Shown in pieces: positions 34,001 through 41,313 of a stretch of DNA of 64,000 bases. A program made the position numbers and the translations under genes. The notes below the pieces were generated by a model. The model was not told where the DNA came from, ran no database searches, and worked only from the letters and a program-made list of their open reading frames with translations. The DNA comes from JAICJR01 sp963848495 (GTDB taxonomy: Bacteria > Actinomycetota > Thermoleophilia > Solirubrobacterales > Thermoleophilaceae), in assembly GCA_963848495.1 (NCBI GenBank), contig CAWKDV010000001.1, positions 1-64,000 of the forward strand. Reading direction: 5' to 3'. The stretch's first letter is position 1. Every line of letters starts with the position of its first letter.

Positions 34001-34316
34001 GCGTCAGCGTCGCCAGGTCGCTGTTGGCCGCCCCGGAGCCGGCCCGGTACGGGCGCAGGTAGACGGGATCGCCGCTCAGCAGGAAGCCCCGCTGTCCGGT
34101 CTCGGCGTTGAGCAGGTCCACGAGCGTGCGATGGGCCGAGCCCGTGATGGCACCGGCGCGGCCGTCGAGCTCGTTCGCGTGCCGGTCGGTCTGCCACGCC
34201 ACCACGGCGAGCGCCACCGCGGCTCCGACAAGAGCCGTGATCGCCAGCACACGCGCCACGGGATGCCCGGTGCGAGGTGGGCGATGGAGGGGGGCTGGGG
34301 CGGCGAAACTCGACAT
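31047..34316 (-). CDS. CHASE3-GAF-GAF-GAF-GGDEF-HD-GYP sensor protein
   Basis: 1089 aa. Two membrane helices (VLAITALVGAAVALAVVAW; VDAALVALALALGGSW) flank a CHASE3-type sensor (LLNAETGQRGFLLSGDPVYL). Three GAF-like domains follow (about 235-385, 395-560, 570-715). GGDEF is near 735-880: TDGLTGLLNHRAFQQRLR and RVGGDEF, with an RVND inhibitory site exactly five residues before. HD-GYP follows to about 1070 (HDVGKIGVPD; HHERPDGRGYP). All key residues are intact, so both synthesis with feedback control and hydrolysis of c-di-GMP are possible. Confidence 0.92.
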   Translation of the reverse strand: MSSFAAPAPLHRPPRTGHPVARVLAITALVGAAVALAVVAWQTDRHANELDGRAGAITGSAHRTLVDLLNAETGQRGFLLSGDPVYLRPYRAGSGAANSDLATLTRASGTVPPLAADVAALHMLAWSKLSELTRTISLARSGHRHQALTVVDTSSGRQTMDLVRARVADVERVAARLPLAARSTANNAQQLTLTVDAALVALALALGGSWRLRSMRARRERDRALGELAQEARLERALREVVAAASADGAESDVAAVVAAKVGELLDATTAAVIRAEPESLRIVAYRGPMPYPERLGWDEPSSSARAVRTAKPARVEQYGPPGGPVSEFMAALGLRCGISVPVRMHSRVWGCITVTTTREGGFAPQEERWLERFARLASVALADAQAQKRLRFRARLEEALREVAVASASGDTDDAQLAALVADRLADLLDSKSTSVVRFDPGRLTMLGSGGPEGLPVNSTIDERSVTGRVAQSGTTIMVGEYADSGSRYVDLADRAGAQTGVGVPIFVGGALWGSLGVLLAEGAAQSDAVELLERFAQLTSAALANAEAQARLRDEARLERTLQELSAESASGELDSDDLFALIAIRVAELLDAPAAMVVQVDSAGGTPVGAYGLETVPATLPFVDGTAWNAAWRSGRPARVDDYEDGREPGDGPITPLASRFRSAVAVPLRVHDRRWGSIVVAKADPHSFPSTAEATLERFAGLAAVALAQADTLATLKREATTDGLTGLLNHRAFQQRLREEVARAERHQRPLSLVMFDLDGFKLVNDLHGHAAGDRVLRTVGRVLQRAPRVNDISARVGGDEFAVISPDTSGSDALGLAERLRCDIAAALGELGLPVTLSAGVTDLTTAPTMRDLSHLADSALYHAKHHGRDQAVRYAPGIDDTGPEEDADRRRALGGLTALARAVDAKDSPTQRHSERVATISTELALRLGWATARRTRLREAALLHDVGKIGVPDGILTKPGRLTDQEYERVKSHAQLGAQIAEGVLDSEQLSWVRGHHERPDGRGYPDALTAGNIPDGARLLAIADAYDTMTSGRPYRPPMSPSEAIAEMRCHAGSQFDGELLDLLDQWTHDATSTELIPVA

Positions 34317-34439
34317 GCGGACTCGGCGGCGGGCGGCTCTTACTTGAGCGCAATGTCGGCACCCTGGACAAATGGACGACCGTAGTTCTCGGCAACTCGC
34401 GCGGTGGGAACCACGGCAGCTGCCGCTCAGGGGAGAATG

Positions 34440-34529
34440 CGGAGAGGGAGGGATTCGAACCCTCGAGGCAGGTCAACCCCGCCCACGCGATTTCCAGTCG
34501 CGCTCCTTAAGCCACTCGGACACCTCTCC
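34440..34529 (-). tRNA. tRNA-Ser (anticodon GGA)
   Basis: 90 nt with a long variable arm. Acceptor GGAGAGG (34523-34529) pairs with CCTCTCC (34441-34447). D-arm GTCCGAGTGGCTTAAGG, anticodon arm CGCGACTGGAAATCGCG with GGA at 34493-34495, T-arm GAGGG-TTCGAAT-CCCTC, discriminator G. CCA is not encoded. Confidence 0.97.
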
Positions 34530-34558
34530 GGGCAGCGCTAAAGCGTAGCCGCCGGGAC

Positions 34559-35134
34559 CTACAGGCCGAGCTCGCGCACGCCCGACTCGTCCCAGCCCAG
34601 ATGGTGCGCCAACTCATGCCGCAGCACGCGCTCGACCTGGGCGGCGAGCAGGTCCGGGTGGTGTCCGAAGTCGCGCTCGAGCGTGTCCTGGTAGAGCACG
34701 ATCCGGTCCTCGTAGTGGCCGCGCGCGACCGTGTCGCCGAAGTAATGACCGTAGGCCCCGGCCTCGGCGCCGCGGTTCGACACCACCACCGGCGTGTGCT
34801 CGAGCAGCCGCCTGAACTCCTCAGGCAGGTTGTCGATCGCGTCGGAGACGAGCAGCTCGAACTCGGTGGCCTCGTGAGCGAGCTCCGGGTGGCGCGCAAG
34901 CTCCTCGCTGCGGCGAACGAGACGCTCGAACTCCTCCTCGCTCATCCCGTCGCGCCCCATCAGCACCACGGTGATCCAGGCCGTGACGAGCACGAGCGCG
35001 AGCGCCGCGACGATCAGCGCCATGAGGCCGGGCGCACCGGACAGCGACGGCGGATGCAGGAACATCATCGCCGTGCCGACCACGAACGCCGTGATCGCAG
35101 CGGCCCTCAGCACCGGCCTGAGCTCATCTTTCAT
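34559..35134 (-). CDS. Membrane-anchored minimal metallopeptidase (zincin)
   Basis: 191 aa. Two N-terminal membrane helices (AAAITAFVVGTAMMFL; LMALIVAALALVLVTAWITV) precede a minimal-metallopeptidase domain: RLVRRSEELARHPE, DNLPEEFRRLLEHTPVVVSN, IVLYQDTLERDFG and the zinc motif RHELAHHLGWDE (HExxH plus distal Asp) near residue 177. This is the PF06262-type family. The fusion to two membrane helices is less usual than the soluble form. Confidence 0.85.
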   Translation of the reverse strand: MKDELRPVLRAAAITAFVVGTAMMFLHPPSLSGAPGLMALIVAALALVLVTAWITVVLMGRDGMSEEEFERLVRRSEELARHPELAHEATEFELLVSDAIDNLPEEFRRLLEHTPVVVSNRGAEAGAYGHYFGDTVARGHYEDRIVLYQDTLERDFGHHPDLLAAQVERVLRHELAHHLGWDESGVRELGL

Positions 35135-35156
35135 CGGACTACAAGCGTAGGCCGCC

Positions 35157-35885
35157 GTGAAGAGGGTTCACATCGGCTGCTCCGGCTGGAACTACCGCGA
35201 CTGGCGCGAGCGCTTCTACCCGAAGGGTCTGCCGGCCGCCCGCTGGCTCGAGCACTACTCGAGCGTCTTCGACACGGTGGAGGTGAACAACACCTTCTAC
35301 CGGCTGCCCAACCTGCCGGCGGTCGGGGGCTGGGCGCGGCAGACGCCGCCGAGGTTCGTCTTCGCGGTGAAGGCCAGCCGCTACCTCACGCACGTGAAGC
35401 GCCTCACGAACATGGACGAGGGCATGGCCCGCTACTACGAGCGGATCGAGCCGCTGATCGCCGCCAAGAAGCTCGGTCCGGTGCTCTGGCAGCTCCCGGC
35501 GAACTTCCAGCGCGACGACGAGCGCCTGCGCCAGGCGCTCGACAGGCTGCCGAAGGGGCGCCACTGCTTCGAGTTTCGCCACCCGAGCTGGTTCCACGAG
35601 GACGTCTACCGGCTCCTGCGCAGCCGGCGTGCGGCGCTCGTGATCGGCGATGACCCGGAGCGCCCGTTCCAGACCTACGAGTTCACCGCCTCCTGGACGT
35701 ACATTCGCTTCCATCAGGGGCGGCGCGGCCGCAACGGCAACTACTCGCGGCGCGAGCTCGAGGAATGGTCGGGGCGGATCCGCGACTGGCGGCAGGGCGT
35801 CGAGGTCTACGCCTACTTCAACAACGACTGGAGCGCCTACGCCGTGAACAACGCGCTCGAACTGCGGCGCCTGCTCGAGGCCTAG
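35157..35885 (+). CDS. DUF72-family protein (TIM-barrel fold)
   Basis: 242 aa from GTG 35157. Family features: HIGCSGWNYRDWRERFYPKG, NNTFYRLP, FAVKASRYLTHVKRL, GPVLWQLPANFQ, FEFRHPSW and the C-terminal YAYFNNDWSAYAVNNALELR. DUF72 (YecE-like) proteins are conserved but of unknown biochemical role. It is divergent from the zincin gene 22 bp away, and its stop overlaps a small minus-strand gene. Confidence 0.92.
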   Translation: MKRVHIGCSGWNYRDWRERFYPKGLPAARWLEHYSSVFDTVEVNNTFYRLPNLPAVGGWARQTPPRFVFAVKASRYLTHVKRLTNMDEGMARYYERIEPLIAAKKLGPVLWQLPANFQRDDERLRQALDRLPKGRHCFEFRHPSWFHEDVYRLLRSRRAALVIGDDPERPFQTYEFTASWTYIRFHQGRRGRNGNYSRRELEEWSGRIRDWRQGVEVYAYFNNDWSAYAVNNALELRRLLEA

Positions 35886-36076
35886 CGGACCGGCGCGGCC
35901 GTGGCCCCGGATCGCCCTTCGCGGACCGGGCGCAGCGTCGTGATGCGCTGCATCATGCGCCGGGCGTTCTCCGTCTCGAGCACCAGCGCGCCGTGGCGCG
36001 TCGCCCGGACCACCACCCCGCCGTGCGTTTCGCGCAAGCGTCGAGCCGCGTTCGTTTCCTCGCGGTCAGGCTCCAT
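35882..36076 (-). CDS. Small hypothetical protein (64 aa)
   Basis: 64 aa from ATG 36076, preceded by GGGGAGGAAG, a near-ideal ribosome site that picks this start. The sequence MEPDREETNAARRLRETHGG, VVVRATRHGALVLETENARR is charged and predicted soluble, ending in a basic tail. Its stop overlaps the DUF72 stop by 3 nt (convergent). No family recognised. Confidence 0.6.
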   Translation of the reverse strand: MEPDREETNAARRLRETHGGVVVRATRHGALVLETENARRMMQRITTLRPVREGRSGATAAPVR

Positions 36077-36218
36077 CTTCCTCCCCTTCGTGCGATTCCA
36101 GAACGTGGATCGCTGCTTACCCCTGTTGCTCGAGGGTAAACCAAATTGGGCACATTGCCGACCATCCTCAACAAGTGTTGTAGAGACCGCAGAGGTCCGT
36201 CCCGGTAGCCTCAAGCCG

Positions 36219-37160
36219 ATGCGCCGTCCCGCATTGCTCGCCGCCGCGGCGATCGCCGCCGCGCTCACGACGAGCGGCCAGCTCGCCTCCGGTCATCCCC
36301 TCCCGGCGGCCCGCGCCTGCCCGCTGTTCCCGGCGAACAACCAGTGGAACCTGCCGGTGGACAAGCTGCCGGTGGCGAGCAACTCCGACACGCTCGTACG
36401 CACCATCGGAGCCGACTCCCCGGTGCATCCCGACTTCGGCTCGGGCAACTACAACGGCGGCCCCATCGGCATCCCCTACACGGTTGTGTCCGGGCGCCAA
36501 CACCGGGTGCGCGTCCACTTCCAGTACTCGGACGAGTCCGACAAGGGTCCCTACCCGATCCCCTCGAACGTCCCGATCGAGGGCGGCCGCGGCTCGGACG
36601 GCGACCGCCACGCGATCATCGTCGACAAGACCCGCTGCCGGCTCTACGAGCTGTACGCGCTCTTCCCGCCCTCAGGCGGCCACGGCTGGACCGCCGGCTC
36701 GGGCGCGATCTGGAACCTGCGCTCGAACAAGCTGCGCCCCGCCACCTGGACCTCCGCAGACGCCGCCGGCCTGCCGATCCTCCCCGGCCTCGCCCGCTAC
36801 GACGAGGTCCGCCGCGGCGCGATCGACCACGCGCTCCGCTTCACCGTGCCGGACACACGCAAGGCGTTCATCTACCCCGCCCGCCACGAGGCCTCCGACT
36901 CGACCGACCCCAGCCTGCCGGCGATGGGCCAGCGTTTCCGCCTCAAGGCGAGCTTCAACACCGCGGGCTTCCCCCGCCAGGCCCGCATCGTCCTCAAGGC
37001 GCTGAAGCGCTACGGGATGATCGTGGCCGACAACGGCTCACCCTGGTACATCAGCGGCGCCCCGAACCGAGGGTGGAACAACGACGATTTGCATGCGCTA
37101 TCGCGCGTGAGCGGGTCTGACTTCGAGGCCGTTGATACGTCTTCGTTGCCGCGGGGGTAG
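36219..37160 (+). CDS. Secreted protein of unknown function (313 aa)
   Basis: 313 aa from ATG 36219, with a signal peptide (RRPALLAAAAIAAALTTSGQ). The mature part is distinctive: CPLFPANNQWNLPVDKLPVA, DSPVHPDFGSGNYNGGPIGI, DRHAIIVDKTRCRLYELYAL, and WTSADAAGLPILPGLARYDE. Trp, Gly, Pro and aromatic content suggests an extracellular beta-rich enzyme or carbohydrate-binding fold. I recognise it only as a recurring unnamed secreted family in soil actinobacteria. No catalytic motif can be assigned. Confidence 0.8.
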   Translation: MRRPALLAAAAIAAALTTSGQLASGHPLPAARACPLFPANNQWNLPVDKLPVASNSDTLVRTIGADSPVHPDFGSGNYNGGPIGIPYTVVSGRQHRVRVHFQYSDESDKGPYPIPSNVPIEGGRGSDGDRHAIIVDKTRCRLYELYALFPPSGGHGWTAGSGAIWNLRSNKLRPATWTSADAAGLPILPGLARYDEVRRGAIDHALRFTVPDTRKAFIYPARHEASDSTDPSLPAMGQRFRLKASFNTAGFPRQARIVLKALKRYGMIVADNGSPWYISGAPNRGWNNDDLHALSRVSGSDFEAVDTSSLPRG

Positions 37161-37162
37161 AT

Positions 37163-37200
37163 CGCGGATTGCGGAGTTGCGGATTGCGGTATTGCGGGTT
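37163..37200. repeat. GCGGATT-type heptamer array downstream of the IVP gene
   Basis: Five consecutive 7-8-nt units (GCGGATT, GCGGAGTT, GCGGATT, GCGGTATT, GCGGGTT) lie just 3' of the minus-strand four-helix-bundle gene. The inverted equivalent, AATCCGC repeated, lies on the other side of that gene at 37581-37609, so the gene is bracketed by inverted arrays. Confidence 0.8.
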
Positions 37201-37546
37201 AGCTCGGCGGTCGCTTCTTGATCAGGCCGTTGAGTGGGCGAGCAATGTCCTGAATCCGAAGCGACGTCCCCGTTGGAAGGAGGCCGCGCTCCTCCGCGCA
37301 GAGGATCCAGTGCTCGGTCTCAAGCAGCGAGCCCCGCGCAACGAGCAGGAGCCGTCTGCGGTCCTTCTCGTGCCAGCGGCCGCTGGCCTCAGCGATGTTG
37401 GCGCCGACAGAATCGGCGGCCCGCACCAGTTGCGGCGCGAGCGTCTGCCGATCAAGGCGCGGCCACTGCGCGGCTGCTGCGTGTAGCTCACGTGCGAGCG
37501 AACGCGCGCGCCGGTAAGCGTCCAACTGAAGAAAGTGGCTCGCCAC
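37199..37546 (-). CDS. Four-helix-bundle protein, 23S rRNA-intervening-sequence (S23/IVP) family
   Basis: 115 aa from GTG 37546. Typical pattern: FLQLDAYRRARSLARELHAA, then QLVRAADSVGANIAEASGRW, RRRLLLVARGSLLETEHWIL and CAEERGLLPTG. The family forms a homopentameric four-helix bundle; the first members were found in rRNA intervening sequences, but most, as here, are free-standing and of unknown role. It is framed by inverted arrays of 7-nt repeats, suggesting the gene and its repeats move or persist as one cassette. Confidence 0.88.
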   Translation of the reverse strand: MASHFLQLDAYRRARSLARELHAAAAQWPRLDRQTLAPQLVRAADSVGANIAEASGRWHEKDRRRLLLVARGSLLETEHWILCAEERGLLPTGTSLRIQDIARPLNGLIKKRPPS

Positions 37547-37580
37547 ACACAGCTAAGGCAGCGGCCACCGAACCTCGCCC

Positions 37581-37609
37581 CGCAATCCGCAATCCGCAAT
37601 CCGCAATCC
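37581..37609. repeat. AATCCGC heptamer array upstream of the IVP gene
   Basis: CGCAATCC repeated with a 7-nt period (three AATCCGC units plus a partial). It is the reverse complement of the array at 37163-37200. It ends directly at the 3' end of mreB. Confidence 0.8.
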
Positions 37610-38677
37610 CTATGACCGCACCCGATCCGCCAGTCGCCTCGCCCCCGAGCGCCTCGCCCCATCGCTCCCACTCCGCGCGATCGTCTCGAACTCCTCGAGC
37701 GAGGCGCCGGAGCCCACGACCACGCAGGTCAGCGGGGAGTCGGCCAGGCTCGCCGGCATGCCGGTCTCGTCGCGGACGCGCTGGTCGAAGCCCTGCAGCA
37801 GCGCGCCGCCGCCGGCCAGCAGGATGCCGCGCTCGGCGATGTCCGAGGCCAGCTCGGGCGGGGTGCGCTCGAGCGTGTTCTTGATCGCGTCCATGATCTC
37901 CTCGAGCGGGGCCGCCAGGGCGCCGCGGACCGCGGTGGCGGTGAGCGTGACGGTCTTCGGCAGGCCGGACACGAGGTCGCGGCCGCGGACCTCGGTGATG
38001 CCCTCCTGCTCGAGCGCGCAGGCGCTGCCGACGGAGAGCTTGATGTCCTCGGCGGTCTGCTGGCCGATCGCCAGGCCGTGCTCGCGCTTGATGTAGCTGG
38101 CGATCGCGTCGTCGAGTTCGTAGCCGCCCGTGCGGATCGACTCGGCCACCACGATCCCACCGAGCGAGATGACCGCGACCTCGGTGGTGCCGCCGCCCAC
38201 GTCCACGACCATGTTCCCGACCGGCTCGTCGATGGCGAGGCCGGCGCCGATGGCGGCCGCGATCGGCTCCTCGATCAGGTGCACCCGGCGTGCGCCGGCG
38301 GAGAGCGACGCCTCGATCACGGCCCGCTTCTCCACGTCGGTCACTCCCGACGGCGCGCACATCACGAGCCGTGGGTGGGCGAAGCGGCTCTGGTGCACCC
38401 TGCGGATGAAGTAGCGCAGCATCTGCTCGGTGACCTCGAAGTCCGCGATCACGCCGTGCCGCAGCGGGCGGATGGCCGAGATCGAGGCGGGCGTGCGGCC
38501 GATCATGCGCTTGGCCTCGCTGCCCACCGCGTGCACCTCGCCCGTGTATGTGTCCATTGCCACGACCGACGGCTCCGAGACCACGATCCCGCGGCCCCGG
38601 ACGTACACCAGCGTGTTGGCCGTACCGAGGTCGATGGCCATGTCGCGGGCGCCTATCTGAGAGCTGAGCAGTCCCAT
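37610..38677 (-). CDS. mreB: Rod shape-determining protein MreB
   Basis: 355 aa actin-like ATPase. Phosphate-1 motif DLGTANTLVY near residue 16, phosphate-2 DVGGGTTEVAVISLGG near 165, adenosine motif LLAGGGALLQGFDQ near 293, and EEPIAAAIGAGLAIDEP in between. It forms membrane-bound filaments that guide side-wall synthesis. No mreC, mreD, rodA or pbp2 follows, so this is a solitary or displaced copy; the IVP cassette directly downstream may have separated it from partners. ATG 38677 is the natural start. Confidence 0.95.
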   Translation of the reverse strand: MGLLSSQIGARDMAIDLGTANTLVYVRGRGIVVSEPSVVAMDTYTGEVHAVGSEAKRMIGRTPASISAIRPLRHGVIADFEVTEQMLRYFIRRVHQSRFAHPRLVMCAPSGVTDVEKRAVIEASLSAGARRVHLIEEPIAAAIGAGLAIDEPVGNMVVDVGGGTTEVAVISLGGIVVAESIRTGGYELDDAIASYIKREHGLAIGQQTAEDIKLSVGSACALEQEGITEVRGRDLVSGLPKTVTLTATAVRGALAAPLEEIMDAIKNTLERTPPELASDIAERGILLAGGGALLQGFDQRVRDETGMPASLADSPLTCVVVGSGASLEEFETIARSGSDGARRSGARRLADRVRS

Positions 38678-38800
38678 TTGGGCTCGTGGGTTGCCGCAAG
38701 CGGCGTCCCTGGAATCGTTCCGTGGATCGCCGGATTCAAGTCGGGCGTGGGCGGGGTCGATCTAAGCATGTAGCTCACGGAAGAGCCCCACCAGCGCTGA

Positions 38801-40429
38801 ATGAAGAGTAACCCACCGCACGATGACGTCGTAGCCCAGTGGGGGCAGGGAAGCGCGGTGGCCCATCTGCGCGGCCTGCTCGAGCTGACCCGGCTGCTGC
38901 GCGCCGACGAGGATCTCGACAGCCTGCTGGACGCCATCGCGCGCACGGTCTCCGACGCTCTCGGCTTCGCGACAGTGGTGATCACGATCTACCGGCCCGA
39001 GTGGAACGACTTCCGCGTGAACGCCGTATACGGCAGCGAGGCCGCCCGCGATGTGCTGATCGGCACCGTGCGCGAATGGAAGGACTGGGAGCCGTTGCTC
39101 GACGAGCGCTTCCTCCGCCGCGGGGCCTACTTCATCGAGCACGACCGCTTCGACTGGACCACGGTGGAGCAGACCAGCTTCGTGCCGGACATCGAGCCGA
39201 GTGACGATCCCTCGGCCTGGCATCCCGAGGACGCGCTGATCGTGCCGCTGAATCGCTCGGACGGCGCCTACCTCGGAATGATGTCGGTCGACGAGCCCGC
39301 CTCCGGCCGCAAGCCCACCGACGAGGAGCTCGACGTGCTGGTGGCGGTCGCCGCCCACGCGGCGCTGGCGGTCGAGGCCGCACAGGAGGGCGCGCTGGCG
39401 GCCCGCCATCGCACCGCCCTCGAGCACCTGCTGCGCGTCTCGGCGCAGGTCGCCGAGTCGCGCTCGATCGAGTCCGTCCTCGGCTCCGTCTGCGAGGGCA
39501 TCCGCGGAGCGCTCGGCTTCGAAAAGGTCTCGATCGACCTGCCCGACCCCGACAGCGGCCGCCTGCGCGTGCGCGCGGCCGTCGGCTGGACGCTCGAGGA
39601 CGACGGCTCCTCGACCGCGATCGACGACCTGCGACCGCTGCTCGACCCCCGCTTCGACATCGAGGGCTGCTTCCTGGTGCCGGGCGAGGAGGCGCGCCGG
39701 CGGCTGCGCCGCGGGCCCGGGAGCTACTCGTCGGTGCTGAACGGCTGCGGCCCGCATGCCTGGAACCACCACTGGCTGCTCGTCCCGCTGCACGACCGCG
39801 AGGGCGAGATCAGGGGCATGATCTGGGTCGACGACCCGAGCGATCGCCTGTTGCCCTCGCGCGAGCGCCTCCAGGCCCTGCGCATGTTCGCCAACCAGGC
39901 GACCACGGCGCTCGACTCGATGGCCCAGTTCGAGGAGATGCGCTTCCTCGCCGACCACGACCCGCTTACCCGCCTCGGCAACCGGCGTGCGTTCATGACG
40001 CGGTTGCGGCTCGAGACCTCGCGGTCGCTCCGCTACGGCAGCTCCTTCGCGCTGGTGGTCTGCGACCTCGACGGGTTCAAGAGCGTCAACGACCGCTTCG
40101 GGCACCTGGCCGGCGACGAGGCGCTCGAGCACGTGGCCGACGTCCTCCGCAGCGCGCTGCGCGACTCGGACGGCGCCTACCGCCTCGGCGGCGACGAGTT
40201 CGGCCTGATCCTCGTCGAGGCCGGCCAGATGGAGGTCGACGACGTGCTCGTCCGCGTCCGCCGCGGCCTCAGCTGCAGCGAGGACGAGCACCTCAGCGAG
40301 CTCTGCGCGAGCTTCGGCGTGGCGGTCTGCCCCGACCACGGCGTCACTCCCGGCGGCCTCTTCAACGCGGCCGACCAGGCGATGTACGAGGCCAAGCGCT
40401 CGAGCGGCGGTCTGAGCGCGCACGTGTAG
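38801..40429 (+). CDS. GAF-GAF-GGDEF diguanylate cyclase
   Basis: 542 aa, soluble. Two GAF-like domains (about 20-190 and 200-370) are followed by GGDEF: DPLTRLGNRRAFMTRLRLET, VCDLDGFKSVNDRFGHLAGD and RLGGDEF, with an RDSD inhibitory site exactly five residues upstream. It should make c-di-GMP with product inhibition. No EAL or HD-GYP part. It is divergent from mreB, with 123 bp between them. Confidence 0.92.
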   Translation: MKSNPPHDDVVAQWGQGSAVAHLRGLLELTRLLRADEDLDSLLDAIARTVSDALGFATVVITIYRPEWNDFRVNAVYGSEAARDVLIGTVREWKDWEPLLDERFLRRGAYFIEHDRFDWTTVEQTSFVPDIEPSDDPSAWHPEDALIVPLNRSDGAYLGMMSVDEPASGRKPTDEELDVLVAVAAHAALAVEAAQEGALAARHRTALEHLLRVSAQVAESRSIESVLGSVCEGIRGALGFEKVSIDLPDPDSGRLRVRAAVGWTLEDDGSSTAIDDLRPLLDPRFDIEGCFLVPGEEARRRLRRGPGSYSSVLNGCGPHAWNHHWLLVPLHDREGEIRGMIWVDDPSDRLLPSRERLQALRMFANQATTALDSMAQFEEMRFLADHDPLTRLGNRRAFMTRLRLETSRSLRYGSSFALVVCDLDGFKSVNDRFGHLAGDEALEHVADVLRSALRDSDGAYRLGGDEFGLILVEAGQMEVDDVLVRVRRGLSCSEDEHLSELCASFGVAVCPDHGVTPGGLFNAADQAMYEAKRSSGGLSAHV

Positions 40430-40439
40430 CTTTGTCGGC

Positions 40440-40931
40440 GTGAGGACGGGCGAGCAGATCGCCGTCAGGCTGGCCGGCCCGGACGACGCGGACCACGTCA
40501 CGCGCCTCATGCTCGGGTTCCGCGACTGGTGGGGACGCGACTGGCCTGCGGCGGAGACTTGGGCGAGCGGCGTCGCGCGCCTGCTCGGCGACGATCGCAC
40601 CGACTTCCTTCTTGCCAGCGTCGGCGACGACCCGCCCACCGGCGTGGTCGTGCTGCGCTACCGCCACAGCCTGTGGCAGGACGCGCTCGACTGCTGGCTC
40701 GAGGACATGTACGTGGACGACAGCTCTCGCGGCATGGGCGTGGGCGAGCGGCTGCTGCTGGCCGCGCTCGAGCGCGCGGAGGAGCGCGGCTGCCGGCGCG
40801 TCGAGCTGGACGTGAACGAGGCCAACGAGCCGGCGCGCGCGCTCTACGAGAAGCTCGGCTTCAGCTCGTTCAGTCCCGAGCTCGGCGGCAGCAACTTGAT
40901 GATGCGCCACTACTTCGAACGGCGCGGGTAA
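40440..40931 (+). CDS. GNAT-family N-acetyltransferase
   Basis: 163 aa from GTG 40440. Acetyl-CoA loop: SRGMGVGERLLLAALERAEE near residue 96; downstream RVELDVNEANEPARALYEKL and GFSSFSPELG, the standard GNAT motif A and B pattern. Substrate unknown. It follows the cyclase by 10 nt and may be cotranscribed. Its 3' end overlaps the convergent trmO by 62 bp. Confidence 0.88.
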   Translation: MRTGEQIAVRLAGPDDADHVTRLMLGFRDWWGRDWPAAETWASGVARLLGDDRTDFLLASVGDDPPTGVVVLRYRHSLWQDALDCWLEDMYVDDSSRGMGVGERLLLAALERAEERGCRRVELDVNEANEPARALYEKLGFSSFSPELGGSNLMMRHYFERRG

Positions 40932-41313
40932 CCGGCTTGACGTCGACGACCGGCGTGCCGTCGATCGCCTCGAGCGGCGCGACCTGAACCCTCGCGCCGT
41001 CGATCGACAGGACCTCGACCTCGTGCAGCCCGATCGGGTTCGGCCGGTCCGGAGAGCGCGTGTTGAAGACGCCCTGGAGCGGGTTCGCGGGATCGTCGCG
41101 CGGGTGCACCTGCAGCACGTCGCGGCGGCCGCGGTCGAGCCAGGTCAGGAGGATGAGCTGCTGCCCCGGCCGGATGCCGGCGAGCGCGTCGAGCACGTCG
41201 GGCTCGAACACGAGCCAGGCATCCGGCGCGCCCTCGCTGCCCTGCATGGGCGCCTGGTCGAGGTCCGTGAGCGCCGACTCGACGCGCGCCACCGCCCGCA
41301 GCTGGATGCTCAC
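40870..41313 (-). CDS. TrmO/TsaA-type tRNA N6-t6A37 methyltransferase
   Basis: 147 aa from GTG 41313 (overlaps the upstream DHFR-like stop as GTGA). TsaA-domain motifs: LILLTWLDRGRRDVLQVHPR and FNTRSPDRPNPIGLHEVEVL, with APLEAIDGTPVVDVKP near the end. TrmO uses S-adenosylmethionine to N6-methylate threonylcarbamoyl-adenosine 37 in some tRNAs. The C-terminal end (SSGASSSCCRRARD) lies in the overlap with the GNAT gene. Confidence 0.85.
   Translation of the reverse strand: MSIQLRAVARVESALTDLDQAPMQGSEGAPDAWLVFEPDVLDALAGIRPGQQLILLTWLDRGRRDVLQVHPRDDPANPLQGVFNTRSPDRPNPIGLHEVEVLSIDGARVQVAPLEAIDGTPVVDVKPVTRAVRSSGASSSCCRRARD

Noticed and set aside
34440..34529. tRNA-Ser(GGA) as the parent of the half tRNA at 57708
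   Set aside because: Anticodon, variable arm and acceptor sequences differ (GGA versus CGA), so it is not the integration target.
37581..37609. Heptamer arrays as a CRISPR
   Set aside because: Units are 7 nt with no spacers and no cas genes are nearby.
37222..37671. 149-codon frame overlapping the IVP gene
   Set aside because: It covers the same strand in another frame with Arg/Cys-rich sequence and runs into the repeat array; the 115-aa IVP frame matches a known family.
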